Source: Waddliaceae bacterium (GTDB lineage: Bacteria; Chlamydiota; Chlamydiia; Chlamydiales; GCA-2709385). From it: a stretch of DNA of 64,000 nucleotides. The notes beneath the pieces are model-generated. The model searched no databases and was not told the DNA's origin. It saw nothing but the letters and a program-made list of their open reading frames with translations. The position numbers were made by a program, and so were the translations under genes. Of this stretch, positions 27,201 to 34,707 are shown one piece after another. The stretch covers positions 62,001 to 126,000 of the forward strand of contig PAQS01000019.1 in assembly GCA_002709385.1 (NCBI GenBank). The letters are read 5' to 3'. Numbering within the stretch: position 1 is the first letter of the stretch; each line of letters starts with the position of its first letter.

Positions 27201-29645
27201 TTAGGAAAGAAAGAACTCGAATATTTAGATAGAAAAGGAAATCTGATCTATAAAGAAGTTTATAGCCCATGGGGAGAACTTTTGCAAAAAACTGAATTCT
27301 TTTTTGATGCTTTTGCTAATTGTACCTGTGAGCGTCACTATCGTATTCATAAAGAAAAAGAAGAGAGTATTTACGAAATTTATCGAGTTTATGATGAGCA
27401 TAATCATCTACTCAACGAAACACAAAGAAATGGGACAAAAGAGCAAGTTACAGAGTTTTCATATTACCCTACTGGAGAATTACGCTGTATTTTCAAACCA
27501 GACGGGGTTGTTATTCATCATGAGTATGATTCTATGTCACTTCTTACACGTATGTACTCGACGGATCTCAGCATTTACTACTTATATGAATATAATAAAT
27601 GTGACTTACCTACCAAAATTACAAATTATTTAAAAAAGACTCATATTTTCCGTACTTATACTTCTAGCGGAAAACTAGCAATGGAAGAAAATTCTGGTGG
27701 CTTCAGGAGTTATTACTCTTACGATAAAGCCGGACGTATTACCAAATTTAAAACATTTGAAAAAGAAGCTTCTTATGAATATGAAGGGCCTTACTTAAGT
27801 TCATGCCATTACAAAGATAAAAATGAAGAATACACCCACCAAATTACAAAAAATAATTGGATTGGCCTTCCTATAAAACAAAAAGAATTTGGGAATGCCG
27901 GTGAAACTTGTTTTCATTGGGATGCCCTTGGACGACGTAAAAGTACAGAACACTCATCGTGGAATGAACATATTCCCCAAGATGGCTTTGATGCCATAGG
28001 TAACCTATGCAAAATATCCCGAAACGATGTAGTTGGAGAAGAATTTAGATCATTTACCTATGACTCTCTCTACCAAATTATCGAAGAACATGGAGAAAAA
28101 AATAATCAGTATTCATATGACAGTCTTTATAATCGTCGCAATAAAAATGACGAAGAATATGAAGTTGATGAGTTGAATTGTTTAAGAAAAACAGCTTCTA
28201 TTGAACTTCAATATGATGATAACGGTAATATTTGTTTAAAAAAAGATGGGGATGATATCACCGCTTACCGCTACGATGCCTTGAATCGTCTACGAGAAGT
28301 AAGAAAAAATGGAGAGGTTGTACGCTATACTTACGACTATCTTCATCGTCGAGAAGCAAAAAGAGTTGTTGGTAAGCCAAGCCTTGACCGTTACTATCTA
28401 TATTTGGATGAAATTGAAATAGGTTCTTATAATAATCTAGGTATTGTTGAAGATTTCCGAATTGTTAGCCCTGGCCGTTCCTCACTTCCTGAAACATTAC
28501 TTATATTTAATCAAGGAGATCTTTACGCATCTTTAGAAGATTATCAGCATAATATTTCTTGTCTAATTGACATCAAATCTGCCGAAGCAAAGGAATTTTA
28601 TCGATACTCTGCATTTGGTGAAGCGCAAGTCTTTGATACAAGTGGAAATGAAGTAAAAATTGACGAAGCTCTTAGTCCATGGTTATTTTCTAGCAAGCGT
28701 TATGAAAAAGAAATTGGTATGTTTTATTTTGGACGTCGCTACTATTTACCTGAAGAAGGAAGATGGCTTACACAAGATCCTCTTGGCTTTAGTGAAGGTC
28801 CTAACCTTTATGCATATGTACGGAATCGTTCTCTAAATTTTATAGACCCTCAAGGTTTAAAAGGTGAATCATCAGGTTTTATCTGTTCAATTAAATCTTC
28901 TACTATGAGATTTTTCACATCGATCGTCACTCGCTTATCAGATGCTTTAAGCTATATGGGAGAAACAACAGGTTCTATTGATAAAAATGGGGATTATGAG
29001 GTATGGATTAATAAAATGGGTTTACATACACGAAATATTAGCCCTATTTTATCAATAATTGGTGAATTTTCTGACCCCGATAATCAACTTTTTTATGTAT
29101 GCGGCATATTGAATAGTCAAAGTTCTTGCGAAGCTAGCGCTAAGCTAGTAAGCAATATGTGTGGAGATAGAGAAGTTGTTTCATTTTTCAATCGCTTTTC
29201 TGAAAAAAATGACTTGAAAGACTTTGCAAATTTTAAGCATCTTGTCAATGTAATGAATGCACTCACTCTTGCCAAAAATATTCAGGATTATTGTTACAAC
29301 AATCCTAACGGTAGAGTTTTGATCATAGCTCACAGTCAGGGGTGTGTTGCAACAATTTTAGCCCTTAAAATGCTTGAGCCATTAATTAGTGAGCGTGTTA
29401 CAACGGCTCTAGTAGCAAGTCCTATTTATACTAGTCCAGGGGAATTCAAAAATTGCACACATATTGCAGGCAATTGGGACATCATAACGAAGATAGATAT
29501 AAAAGGAAGAGAAGAGTGTGATGGAAACCTCATAGAAGTACAGTCTGGTACTTGCTTACCTCATAAAGCTCATGAATTTTCTAACAGTGCTTACCAAGAA
29601 TGTTTAAGGGGAATAACAGAATCTTTTTTCAAAAAAGCTGTGTAA
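24273..29645 (+). CDS. Large secreted Rhs/YD-repeat protein with serine-hydrolase-like C-terminal tip
   Basis: The protein has about 1790 residues. A signal peptide (MTIHFFRIFFYALCTLFTITLQA) is followed by a DUF6531-like start with IELRRYYIPRDE, then many YD repeats (examples: YEYDNQNNKI, YDFMNRPVTI, YRYDALNRLREV) and the Rhs core end FGRRYYLPEEGRWLTQDPLGF...NFIDPQG near residue 1525. In Rhs toxins the part after this core is the variable toxic domain. Here it is about 265 residues and contains VLIIAHSQGCVATILAL, a GxSxG-like nucleophile elbow (Ser near 1688), with Asp in NWDIIT and His in LPHKAHEF as possible triad partners, so it may be a lipase or esterase. GTG 24261 is an alternative start; neither has a clear ribosome binding site. 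Confidence 0.9.
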   Translation: MTIHFFRIFFYALCTLFTITLQAEVSLPLSGEEDSNSQFAGFIDIRNGNMSIEEIDISTGGIVPIELRRYYIPRDERKSILGQGHYFNLPLHLREHSQSKTNASISFELEEGFDKQFNGSFIQQDLKMLISNTKNQYSPIRAGEVGGVNNFHNIKMSYDLSEKTWTVILPYGEKRIYSPTASLGKYELSEIRLSNGFRRFYEYDENKNLSRIFTTTPDKSIQVNELNFSYGNENYFLSVEANSGLKTDYQMEKKTKDENGQDNQKNELQFLKTVIPTLQSPLIYSEMNKFLNSSQTLQKGNNRNIYISSKCNEKMNVLMPVGINGENKKVYEIAPLYGSNNISERLGAYKGDTDIKNIYGDNVNYTFTIYNIESSTRSIKNEQKDKILSVNKLHEHFQNGSIDYQTVQKDQYHVYHGRWYEYDKAFNVTKEIIRGNLSGNGIETFHACKPDTKGVETYTIYRKYSEDGLNLLISESADYGPEKKWEYLSGTNLPTKEFTIDQGKIVERKFYEYNKHNFLVCCIEDDGSSENQFCLDDVTYRLITRNTINLDKSINGVGLPIRVSRSYWDPSEHCEIPLRTHEYSYTLSGKITEERVFDSNGRYCYSKNWEFDERNRLIEESNSLGEAIRYEYDNQNNKILEENYATGIVRRVVYDFMNRPVTITDQHPDGSELSRNFVYDYVGRCIEETDPYGNVTKHKFEGFEREIETELPPLLQKDGSFLSQKITREYDNLDRIIAETDANGHRFETKYTAFGKPYFIKNSDGTEKRIVYREDGEILAKYNESGAYQTFEYDYAKRVTKTSYFTPSGELIKEEHNTYKGACLTSATDGEGHITQYFYDGARRKTAIVTEDTKVCYFYNELGQESQVHTYTSDTDYLVNLKKYDYLNRVVEERQEDPYGKIFSRITYAYNAQNEMTQKEVWINEHESSLLRIEYNTQQMATKIIDPDGNETIAFYNHSGIAPSGKRCLEVTRIDALGKKELEYLDRKGNLIYKEVYSPWGELLQKTEFFFDAFANCTCERHYRIHKEKEESIYEIYRVYDEHNHLLNETQRNGTKEQVTEFSYYPTGELRCIFKPDGVVIHHEYDSMSLLTRMYSTDLSIYYLYEYNKCDLPTKITNYLKKTHIFRTYTSSGKLAMEENSGGFRSYYSYDKAGRITKFKTFEKEASYEYEGPYLSSCHYKDKNEEYTHQITKNNWIGLPIKQKEFGNAGETCFHWDALGRRKSTEHSSWNEHIPQDGFDAIGNLCKISRNDVVGEEFRSFTYDSLYQIIEEHGEKNNQYSYDSLYNRRNKNDEEYEVDELNCLRKTASIELQYDDNGNICLKKDGDDITAYRYDALNRLREVRKNGEVVRYTYDYLHRREAKRVVGKPSLDRYYLYLDEIEIGSYNNLGIVEDFRIVSPGRSSLPETLLIFNQGDLYASLEDYQHNISCLIDIKSAEAKEFYRYSAFGEAQVFDTSGNEVKIDEALSPWLFSSKRYEKEIGMFYFGRRYYLPEEGRWLTQDPLGFSEGPNLYAYVRNRSLNFIDPQGLKGESSGFICSIKSSTMRFFTSIVTRLSDALSYMGETTGSIDKNGDYEVWINKMGLHTRNISPILSIIGEFSDPDNQLFYVCGILNSQSSCEASAKLVSNMCGDREVVSFFNRFSEKNDLKDFANFKHLVNVMNALTLAKNIQDYCYNNPNGRVLIIAHSQGCVATILALKMLEPLISERVTTALVASPIYTSPGEFKNCTHIAGNWDIITKIDIKGREECDGNLIEVQSGTCLPHKAHEFSNSAYQECLRGITESFFKKAV

Positions 29646-29771
29646 ATATGATTTTCAGGACACTCTTTTCTGAAAATTAACTCCAAGTATGCTTCGTAGA
29701 AGATTCAATACCAAACAAAGAAAGAATCATCAAACTTTCTTGGTAAGCTGAATATTCATAAGATTTCCTTT

Positions 29772-29797
29772 GCGGCGTTGTATTTTTGCTTCGCCGC
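29772..29797 (+). terminator. Possible terminator between the Rhs gene and the next gene
   Basis: GCGGCG and CGCCGC pair across a 14-base loop and are followed by GTTTTCTCTTTTC, a discontinuous U-tract. It lies about 125 bases after the Rhs stop codon and 84 bases before the next start, so the two genes may be separate transcripts. Confidence 0.4.
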
Positions 29798-29880
29798 GTT
29801 TTCTCTTTTCAAAGTAGACGAATATCAACCCTAACACTATATTCAGCGCTTCTTTAAAACCTTCATCCATAGGCGCTTCT

Positions 29881-31632
29881 ATGAGCATCACCTCTTCTCA
29901 ATCATTGGCAGATATAGCAAGCCAAATGAGCCAAAATAAAGCTGTCTACATCGTCAAAGATGGGAAATTATGCAAAGCTTCTGGACCTCTTTATAGATTT
30001 GAAAGAAAAGTTCACCCCATCAAAAGTTATCAAGTAGAACAACTAGCGCTTCACGTTCTTACTTTAGTAAAACAAAACGAAATTGGATCAAGCGATCTGG
30101 CACATACACTCTTATCTCGATATAAAAATGTCAAAGGACGCGCCAATAATGCTCTAGCAAAACTTGATAGAGCTCTTGTTGCTCAAGCTGCTCAAGATGG
30201 AAGAGGTGCTGAGTTTGAAATGCTCGTGAATCAACAGTTCTTGAAACGTTGGACTCGCTATGGACACAGTGAAGAAATGATCAAAAAATACCCTGAAGAT
30301 TTCAATCGCCTTTACCAAGATAGTGTTCTTGGACAAATGAAAGTCTTCTGTGGTGAGCTTAAGGAAGCTCATGAAAAAAACCATGAACTGAGCCTGCTTG
30401 TGAATGGTAAATGGACCACAACAAGCAACTTTTATAAAATTTTTGAACGAGTTGACGGGAAAGGTATTCATCAAGATGATCGACAAATTCGCAGCAAAGA
30501 AACAGGAAAAGTATACTCCTATTTAGGAAATGGACTAGGTTTCGAGGCTTTTTCTTCCGCTTGTGATCCTTTAAAAGTCATTTGTCGTATTCCTTCTTCT
30601 GAGGTTGATGAATTAGTAACTCTTGGAAATGCTTTTTGGGAAGAAGAAAATTTAGAAGCTCCTAAAAACCCACAATTTGTCGTTCAAATTGTCAGCTCAT
30701 TTGTCAACCTCTGCAATGATAAAAAATCTCTAAAAAATGCATTTCATAAAGGAAGAATGTCACAACTTCTTTTCCAACCTAAACATCCATACCAGCGAAT
30801 TATTTGTACTGAAGATGATCTTGTTTTAGGCGATATGCAATTAAAGAAAGGAGATGTTTTAGAGGTTGGATTTGGTTGGGAAAAAGCTCCCAAACTCCCT
30901 TTTAAGACAACAAAAGGACGATACAGAGGAATTGATTTTTGGGAATATAAAACTCCTGATAAGCGTTTTATTTCGAATATAACAATAGAAAAAGAACAAG
31001 CACAAAACTTCTTTAACTCCACTCGTTCACGCTTAACAGCTCAATTAGAGAGTGGAGAATATATTCCATTTAATTTAGCACGCTATAATTGCACAGCTTA
31101 TTTAGTAGAAGTCTTAAAAAATTCGCATATTGTAGATATAGAAAAAGATATAAAAATTCAGCTTCCTGATTTAGTAAAAAAAATCTCTCCCAAACACTTA
31201 GAAGGCAGCACACGGAATGGGTATAAAGTTGCGCGTTTTCTTCATAAGAACACAGGTAGAGCTGCTAAAAAAATATTACCTAGTCCTTTCTACAAAGCTC
31301 TTTTGAAAGCGGATAAAACAAGTTTTAATGTTTTTGAAAAAACAGCTTCTCTTGGTACTGCAGCTGGAATCAGTACTGTGGGTGCTGTTTTAGGTAACCA
31401 GTTAGGTGATAGTGGGAGAACAGCAAGCGGAGAAGGTTCCGTTGGACCAAGCATGCGTGATATATTCAATTTAGATGCGTACTATTACTATCTACCTGGA
31501 TTAGTACAAGTATGGCAAAGAAAACACCCTAAAAGTACTCGTGTATTTGATCATCAAACTGCTATTGCTATTTGTAAAAGTGGAAGAGAAATGAAGGATT
31601 CAGAAAAATTGACTTCTGATTTAGATTCTTAG
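29881..31632 (+). CDS. Hypothetical protein with possible papain-like cysteine peptidase motif
   Basis: The 583-residue protein is not a family I can name with certainty. The N-terminal 230 residues are mainly helical and charged. Around residues 290-420 there is a beta-rich region ending in YIPFNLARYNCTAYLVEVL, with Cys404 in an N-C-T context. This resembles the NlpC/P60-superfamily or DUF4105-type peptidase motif, in which Cys opens a helix. A matching catalytic His is not obvious. Near 480-505 a Gly/Ala-rich hydrophobic stretch (GTAAGISTVGAVLGNQLGD) could insert into a membrane. There is no signal peptide, which fits a type III effector or the cytoplasmic partner of the Rhs protein upstream. 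Both ideas are inference. Confidence 0.68.
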   Translation: MSITSSQSLADIASQMSQNKAVYIVKDGKLCKASGPLYRFERKVHPIKSYQVEQLALHVLTLVKQNEIGSSDLAHTLLSRYKNVKGRANNALAKLDRALVAQAAQDGRGAEFEMLVNQQFLKRWTRYGHSEEMIKKYPEDFNRLYQDSVLGQMKVFCGELKEAHEKNHELSLLVNGKWTTTSNFYKIFERVDGKGIHQDDRQIRSKETGKVYSYLGNGLGFEAFSSACDPLKVICRIPSSEVDELVTLGNAFWEEENLEAPKNPQFVVQIVSSFVNLCNDKKSLKNAFHKGRMSQLLFQPKHPYQRIICTEDDLVLGDMQLKKGDVLEVGFGWEKAPKLPFKTTKGRYRGIDFWEYKTPDKRFISNITIEKEQAQNFFNSTRSRLTAQLESGEYIPFNLARYNCTAYLVEVLKNSHIVDIEKDIKIQLPDLVKKISPKHLEGSTRNGYKVARFLHKNTGRAAKKILPSPFYKALLKADKTSFNVFEKTASLGTAAGISTVGAVLGNQLGDSGRTASGEGSVGPSMRDIFNLDAYYYYLPGLVQVWQRKHPKSTRVFDHQTAIAICKSGREMKDSEKLTSDLDS

Positions 31633-31646
31633 GTCACTATTTGATT

Positions 31647-31675
31647 AATGGCACGATTTTTAGAGTCGTGCCATT
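31647..31675. terminator. Hairpin between convergent genes
   Basis: AATGGCACGA and TCGTGCCATT form a perfect 10-bp stem with a 9-base loop, between genes that end at 31632 (plus) and 31691 (minus). No T-run is evident on either side, so it is terminator-like but not proven. Confidence 0.4.
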
Positions 31676-31690
31676 ACTGTAGTGTACCTT

Positions 31691-32500
31691 CTACTCTTTT
31701 TTACTAGAATTATTGCTTATTATTTTTTCTGAATTCTGTTTATTTTCTTTTTCAGAAGAAACAAGAGAGTACTTTTTCCCTTTTGCAAATTCATTGAATT
31801 GAACAAAAGACGAACTTACATGAGTACTCAAAGGATCACCTTCCTTTATTTCTCGCCAGTACACATTGTCACAATAAGTTCCTTTTCTTTTAACCAAATC
31901 CTCCGCTAATACATGCATGTTATTCAAAATAGCAAGAGTAAGAGGAGTATTTACAGAATACTGTTCTTGTTTTTTATACTTTAAAGTACTTTCTCTCATA
32001 CGAAAATATTCACGTGTTGTATTGAATGATCCTCGATAAATCAGAAAATCTGTATATGCTCCTTGATTCAGTGCTTTAATTGCTTTTTCCGTATTATGCG
32101 CATGCATCGCAGATACAAGACGATCACTCATATGCTCACGATGTCTCTCACTCAATGAGTCAATAAGAGGTCTATTGAAAATAGTATTTGCAAGTTTCAA
32201 AACATGGCGATGACCTATTCGCACTTGCTCTATCTTTTTTTGTAAGAGTTCATAGTAGTTCTGAAAACTTACTGTTGTATCAACAGGAAGGCCCAGTTCT
32301 TTGAGGTGTTTTTTAAAACTTCTCCGGTTGAGTTTAAATACCTCTCCTAAGCAATTAAACTTTACTCGTGGTATAAGAAAAGACTCTTCGGTACTAATTC
32401 CTCTCCCTAATATCACAGGGACTTCACCTGGAAAAGCAAGACCAAGATATAAACGTTTCGCATATGTATCTTCTATAGCCTGAAGCGTAAAATCTACCAT
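31691..32500 (-). CDS. Hypothetical protein with ankyrin-like segment (full-length member of a tandem pair)
   Basis: The 269-residue protein has an N-terminal module of about 90 residues (FTLQAIEDTYAKRLYLGLAF..., GRGIS, FLIPRVKFNCLGEVFKLNRRSFKKHL) that recurs in the short gene just upstream. The middle (about 128-205) contains two weak ankyrin-like units, AIKALNQGAYTDFLIYRG and NTPLTLAILNNMHVLAEDLV. The tail is polar (Lys, Glu, Asn, Ser). No signal peptide or membrane helix is visible. Ankyrin proteins in chlamydiae are often secreted to bind host proteins, so an effector role is possible but unproven. The gene faces the protein gene ending at 31632 and follows its truncated paralogue by 11 bases. 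Confidence 0.68.
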   Translation of the reverse strand: MVDFTLQAIEDTYAKRLYLGLAFPGEVPVILGRGISTEESFLIPRVKFNCLGEVFKLNRRSFKKHLKELGLPVDTTVSFQNYYELLQKKIEQVRIGHRHVLKLANTIFNRPLIDSLSERHREHMSDRLVSAMHAHNTEKAIKALNQGAYTDFLIYRGSFNTTREYFRMRESTLKYKKQEQYSVNTPLTLAILNNMHVLAEDLVKRKGTYCDNVYWREIKEGDPLSTHVSSSFVQFNEFAKGKKYSLVSSEKENKQNSEKIISNNSSKKE

Positions 32501-32511
32501 AAAAATTCTCT

Positions 32512-32826
32512 CTATAATTTTGAATATAAATTAGATATAACAGAACAAACAAATATATTTTTTTGGAGAAAAGTATAATAACTTTGAAGATTGAGTTTTG
32601 TATTTGATGAAAAATTTAGATCTTTGAGGTGCTTTTTAAAGCTATTACGATTCAAATTAAATACTTCACCCAAAAAACTGAATTTCAGCCTTGGAATCAA
32701 AAAACTTGAAGGCTCTGCGCTTATTCCTCGCCCCAAAACTACAGGGTTTTGTCCCGGAAAAGATACTCCAATATACAAACGCTGTGCGTATGTATCCTTT
32801 ATCGTGTGAAAAGTAAAATTTTTCAT
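32512..32826 (-). pseudogene. Truncated paralogue of the downstream ankyrin-like gene
   Basis: The 104-residue ORF matches the first 90 residues of the 269-residue protein downstream at roughly 60 percent by eye: FTFHTIKDTYAQRLYIGVSF, GRGISAEPS, FLIPRLKFSFLGEVFNLNRNSFKKHLKDL. After LQKNI the similarity stops and an unrelated 13-residue tail (FVCSVISNLYSKL) leads to the stop. The most likely history is a tandem duplication followed by loss of the 3' part of this copy. It could still encode a stable single-domain protein, because the shared module is intact and its length fits one domain. Confidence 0.62.
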
Positions 32827-32895
32827 AACAAAACCTCTGTATCATACTAAAGGAAAAGTAGATACAGAAGTTTCTAAAAAGTATCAATAATTTGT

Positions 32896-34500
32896 TTACA
32901 TGCTTTCAATTTGATCTAAGTATGCTTCTCCTTCAGCATACATTCCAGGGCCACTTTCCCCTTTACGACGTGCTACCATTAAATCAATGATACGGTTTGC
33001 TAGCACTTTTCCTAACTGCACACCTTCTTGATCAAATGAATTGATATTCCAAATAAAACCTTGAAAAGCTGCTTTATGTTCATGAAATGATAGCAATGCA
33101 CCCAAAGTATAAGGATCAAGGCGCTTACTTAATAAAATGTGACTAGGACGATTACCTGGAAAGGCTTGATTAGGATTATCACTCTGTTTTCCTGTTGCAA
33201 GAGCAATAGATTGAGCAAATAGATTAGCTAAAAGCTTATCTTGAGAAGTACTATGATCAATTTCAAGATCATCTCCAAACTGACTTTCTTTAAAGCCCAT
33301 GAATTCTACAGGAGTGATATTGGTGCCTTGATGTAATAATTGGAAAAATGAATGCTGTGCGTTTGGTCCAGGTTCACCAAAAACAAGTGGACACGTATTA
33401 AAGTCGACAAGATGTCCAAGACGATCAATACGTTTTCCATTAGATTCCATTTCTACTTGCTGAATATAAGCACAGAAACCACGCATAGCATCAGAATAAG
33501 GAACAACTGCTAAACCTGGGTAATTTAAAAAATTCCGATTCCATACAGCCAAGAGAGCTGCTAGCATTGCGGGATTTTTTCGAATATCTCGATTCAAAAC
33601 AGCTCTATCCATCGCATTAGCTCCACGCAAAATTTCGCGATAAACGTCTATTCCTAAACCAAAAGCCAGCATCACTCCGCCAATCATTGAGGTCAGAGAA
33701 AATCTTCCTCCCACATAATCCCAGATATGAAAACACTCAAGGTACATATTTTTATCATCCATAGGTGTGCCTGTACAAGAAACCGACACAAAATGATCTT
33801 TCGGATCTAAACCAGCTTCCTCAAACATAAAACGCATGTAACGTTCATTCGTCACTGTCTCGAGCGTTGTCCCCGATTTTGAAGCCACCACAACCATTGT
33901 TTTTTTAAGATCAATATCCCTTGCAATACGTGAGGCATTATCAGGATCTAAATTACAAAGAAAATGCACTTTCCGATCTGATCGATAATAAGCAGGTAAA
34001 CTAGAATATAATGTCTTAGGTCCAAGTTCAGAACCACCAATACCCACAAATACTAAATCTGTAAATCTATCTGTAGAATTAATCTTTTTTATAAAATATT
34101 CTAGCCGATTAAATTCTTCTTTGGCAAGCACCATTGCATCTAAAGCTGAACTTTGGCAAATACTTTCACCAAAGAAATCTCTCACAGCAACATGTAATAC
34201 TGCACGACAATCGCTTGGATATCCTTCAATATGATTGATGACGTCCCCTGAATACATTGATTGAAGTTTTTCAATGAGGCGAGATTCTTCTGCTAAGCGT
34301 AAAAGCGCTGCAATAACTCCTTCTGTCACACGCTCTGTGGCATAGAGCATCTTGATTCCACAAGCTGAACTGACCATTTGATTGATTCGTTCGCGATTCA
34401 AGACCCCTGGCTGGGTTAAGTCAATAGGGCTTTCTGCAAGTGAACACAGTGCTTTATAGCTTTCTAAACCTTGAAATCCAATAAGTTCTTTTTGCTTCAT
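32896..34500 (-). CDS. pgi: Glucose-6-phosphate isomerase
   Basis: This complete 534-residue enzyme interconverts glucose-6-phosphate and fructose-6-phosphate in glycolysis. Landmarks are FVGIGGSELGPKTLY (about 150-164), the phosphate-binding VVASKSGTTLETVTNE (about 203-218), IWDYVGGRFSLTS (about 259-271), GEPGPNAQHSFFQLLHQG (about 378-395) and the C-terminal WNINSFDQEGVQLGK (about 489-503), which carries the catalytic-region Glu and Lys. Length agrees with the chlamydial form. It is a single gene, divergent from the TPR/exosortase operon with a 207-base spacer. Confidence 0.97.
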   Translation of the reverse strand: MKQKELIGFQGLESYKALCSLAESPIDLTQPGVLNRERINQMVSSACGIKMLYATERVTEGVIAALLRLAEESRLIEKLQSMYSGDVINHIEGYPSDCRAVLHVAVRDFFGESICQSSALDAMVLAKEEFNRLEYFIKKINSTDRFTDLVFVGIGGSELGPKTLYSSLPAYYRSDRKVHFLCNLDPDNASRIARDIDLKKTMVVVASKSGTTLETVTNERYMRFMFEEAGLDPKDHFVSVSCTGTPMDDKNMYLECFHIWDYVGGRFSLTSMIGGVMLAFGLGIDVYREILRGANAMDRAVLNRDIRKNPAMLAALLAVWNRNFLNYPGLAVVPYSDAMRGFCAYIQQVEMESNGKRIDRLGHLVDFNTCPLVFGEPGPNAQHSFFQLLHQGTNITPVEFMGFKESQFGDDLEIDHSTSQDKLLANLFAQSIALATGKQSDNPNQAFPGNRPSHILLSKRLDPYTLGALLSFHEHKAAFQGFIWNINSFDQEGVQLGKVLANRIIDLMVARRKGESGPGMYAEGEAYLDQIESM

Positions 34501-34707
34501 CCTTTTCTAACCTCAGAAACAGTCCATCTTTATTTCCCTGAACATGCCAGAAATAGAACCTTCTCTCAAATTAATTTTATTATTGTTTATAAGTAACAGA
34601 ATATAAATTGCTTTTGATTTGATATAAATATTGAAGAAGTAGAGTGGAAAATTAATTATTTTAGTTGATATTGTTCGGCATAGATAGTTCGTTTAGAAGA
34701 GGACCTC

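Noticed and set aside
27304-27633. 109-codon frame inside the Rhs gene
   Set aside because: It is an out-of-frame shadow of YD-repeat coding DNA.
26000-28700. YD repeats considered as a DNA tandem repeat or recombination array
   Set aside because: The repeats are visible only at protein level. No near-identical DNA units were seen, so this is not a satellite or CRISPR-like array.
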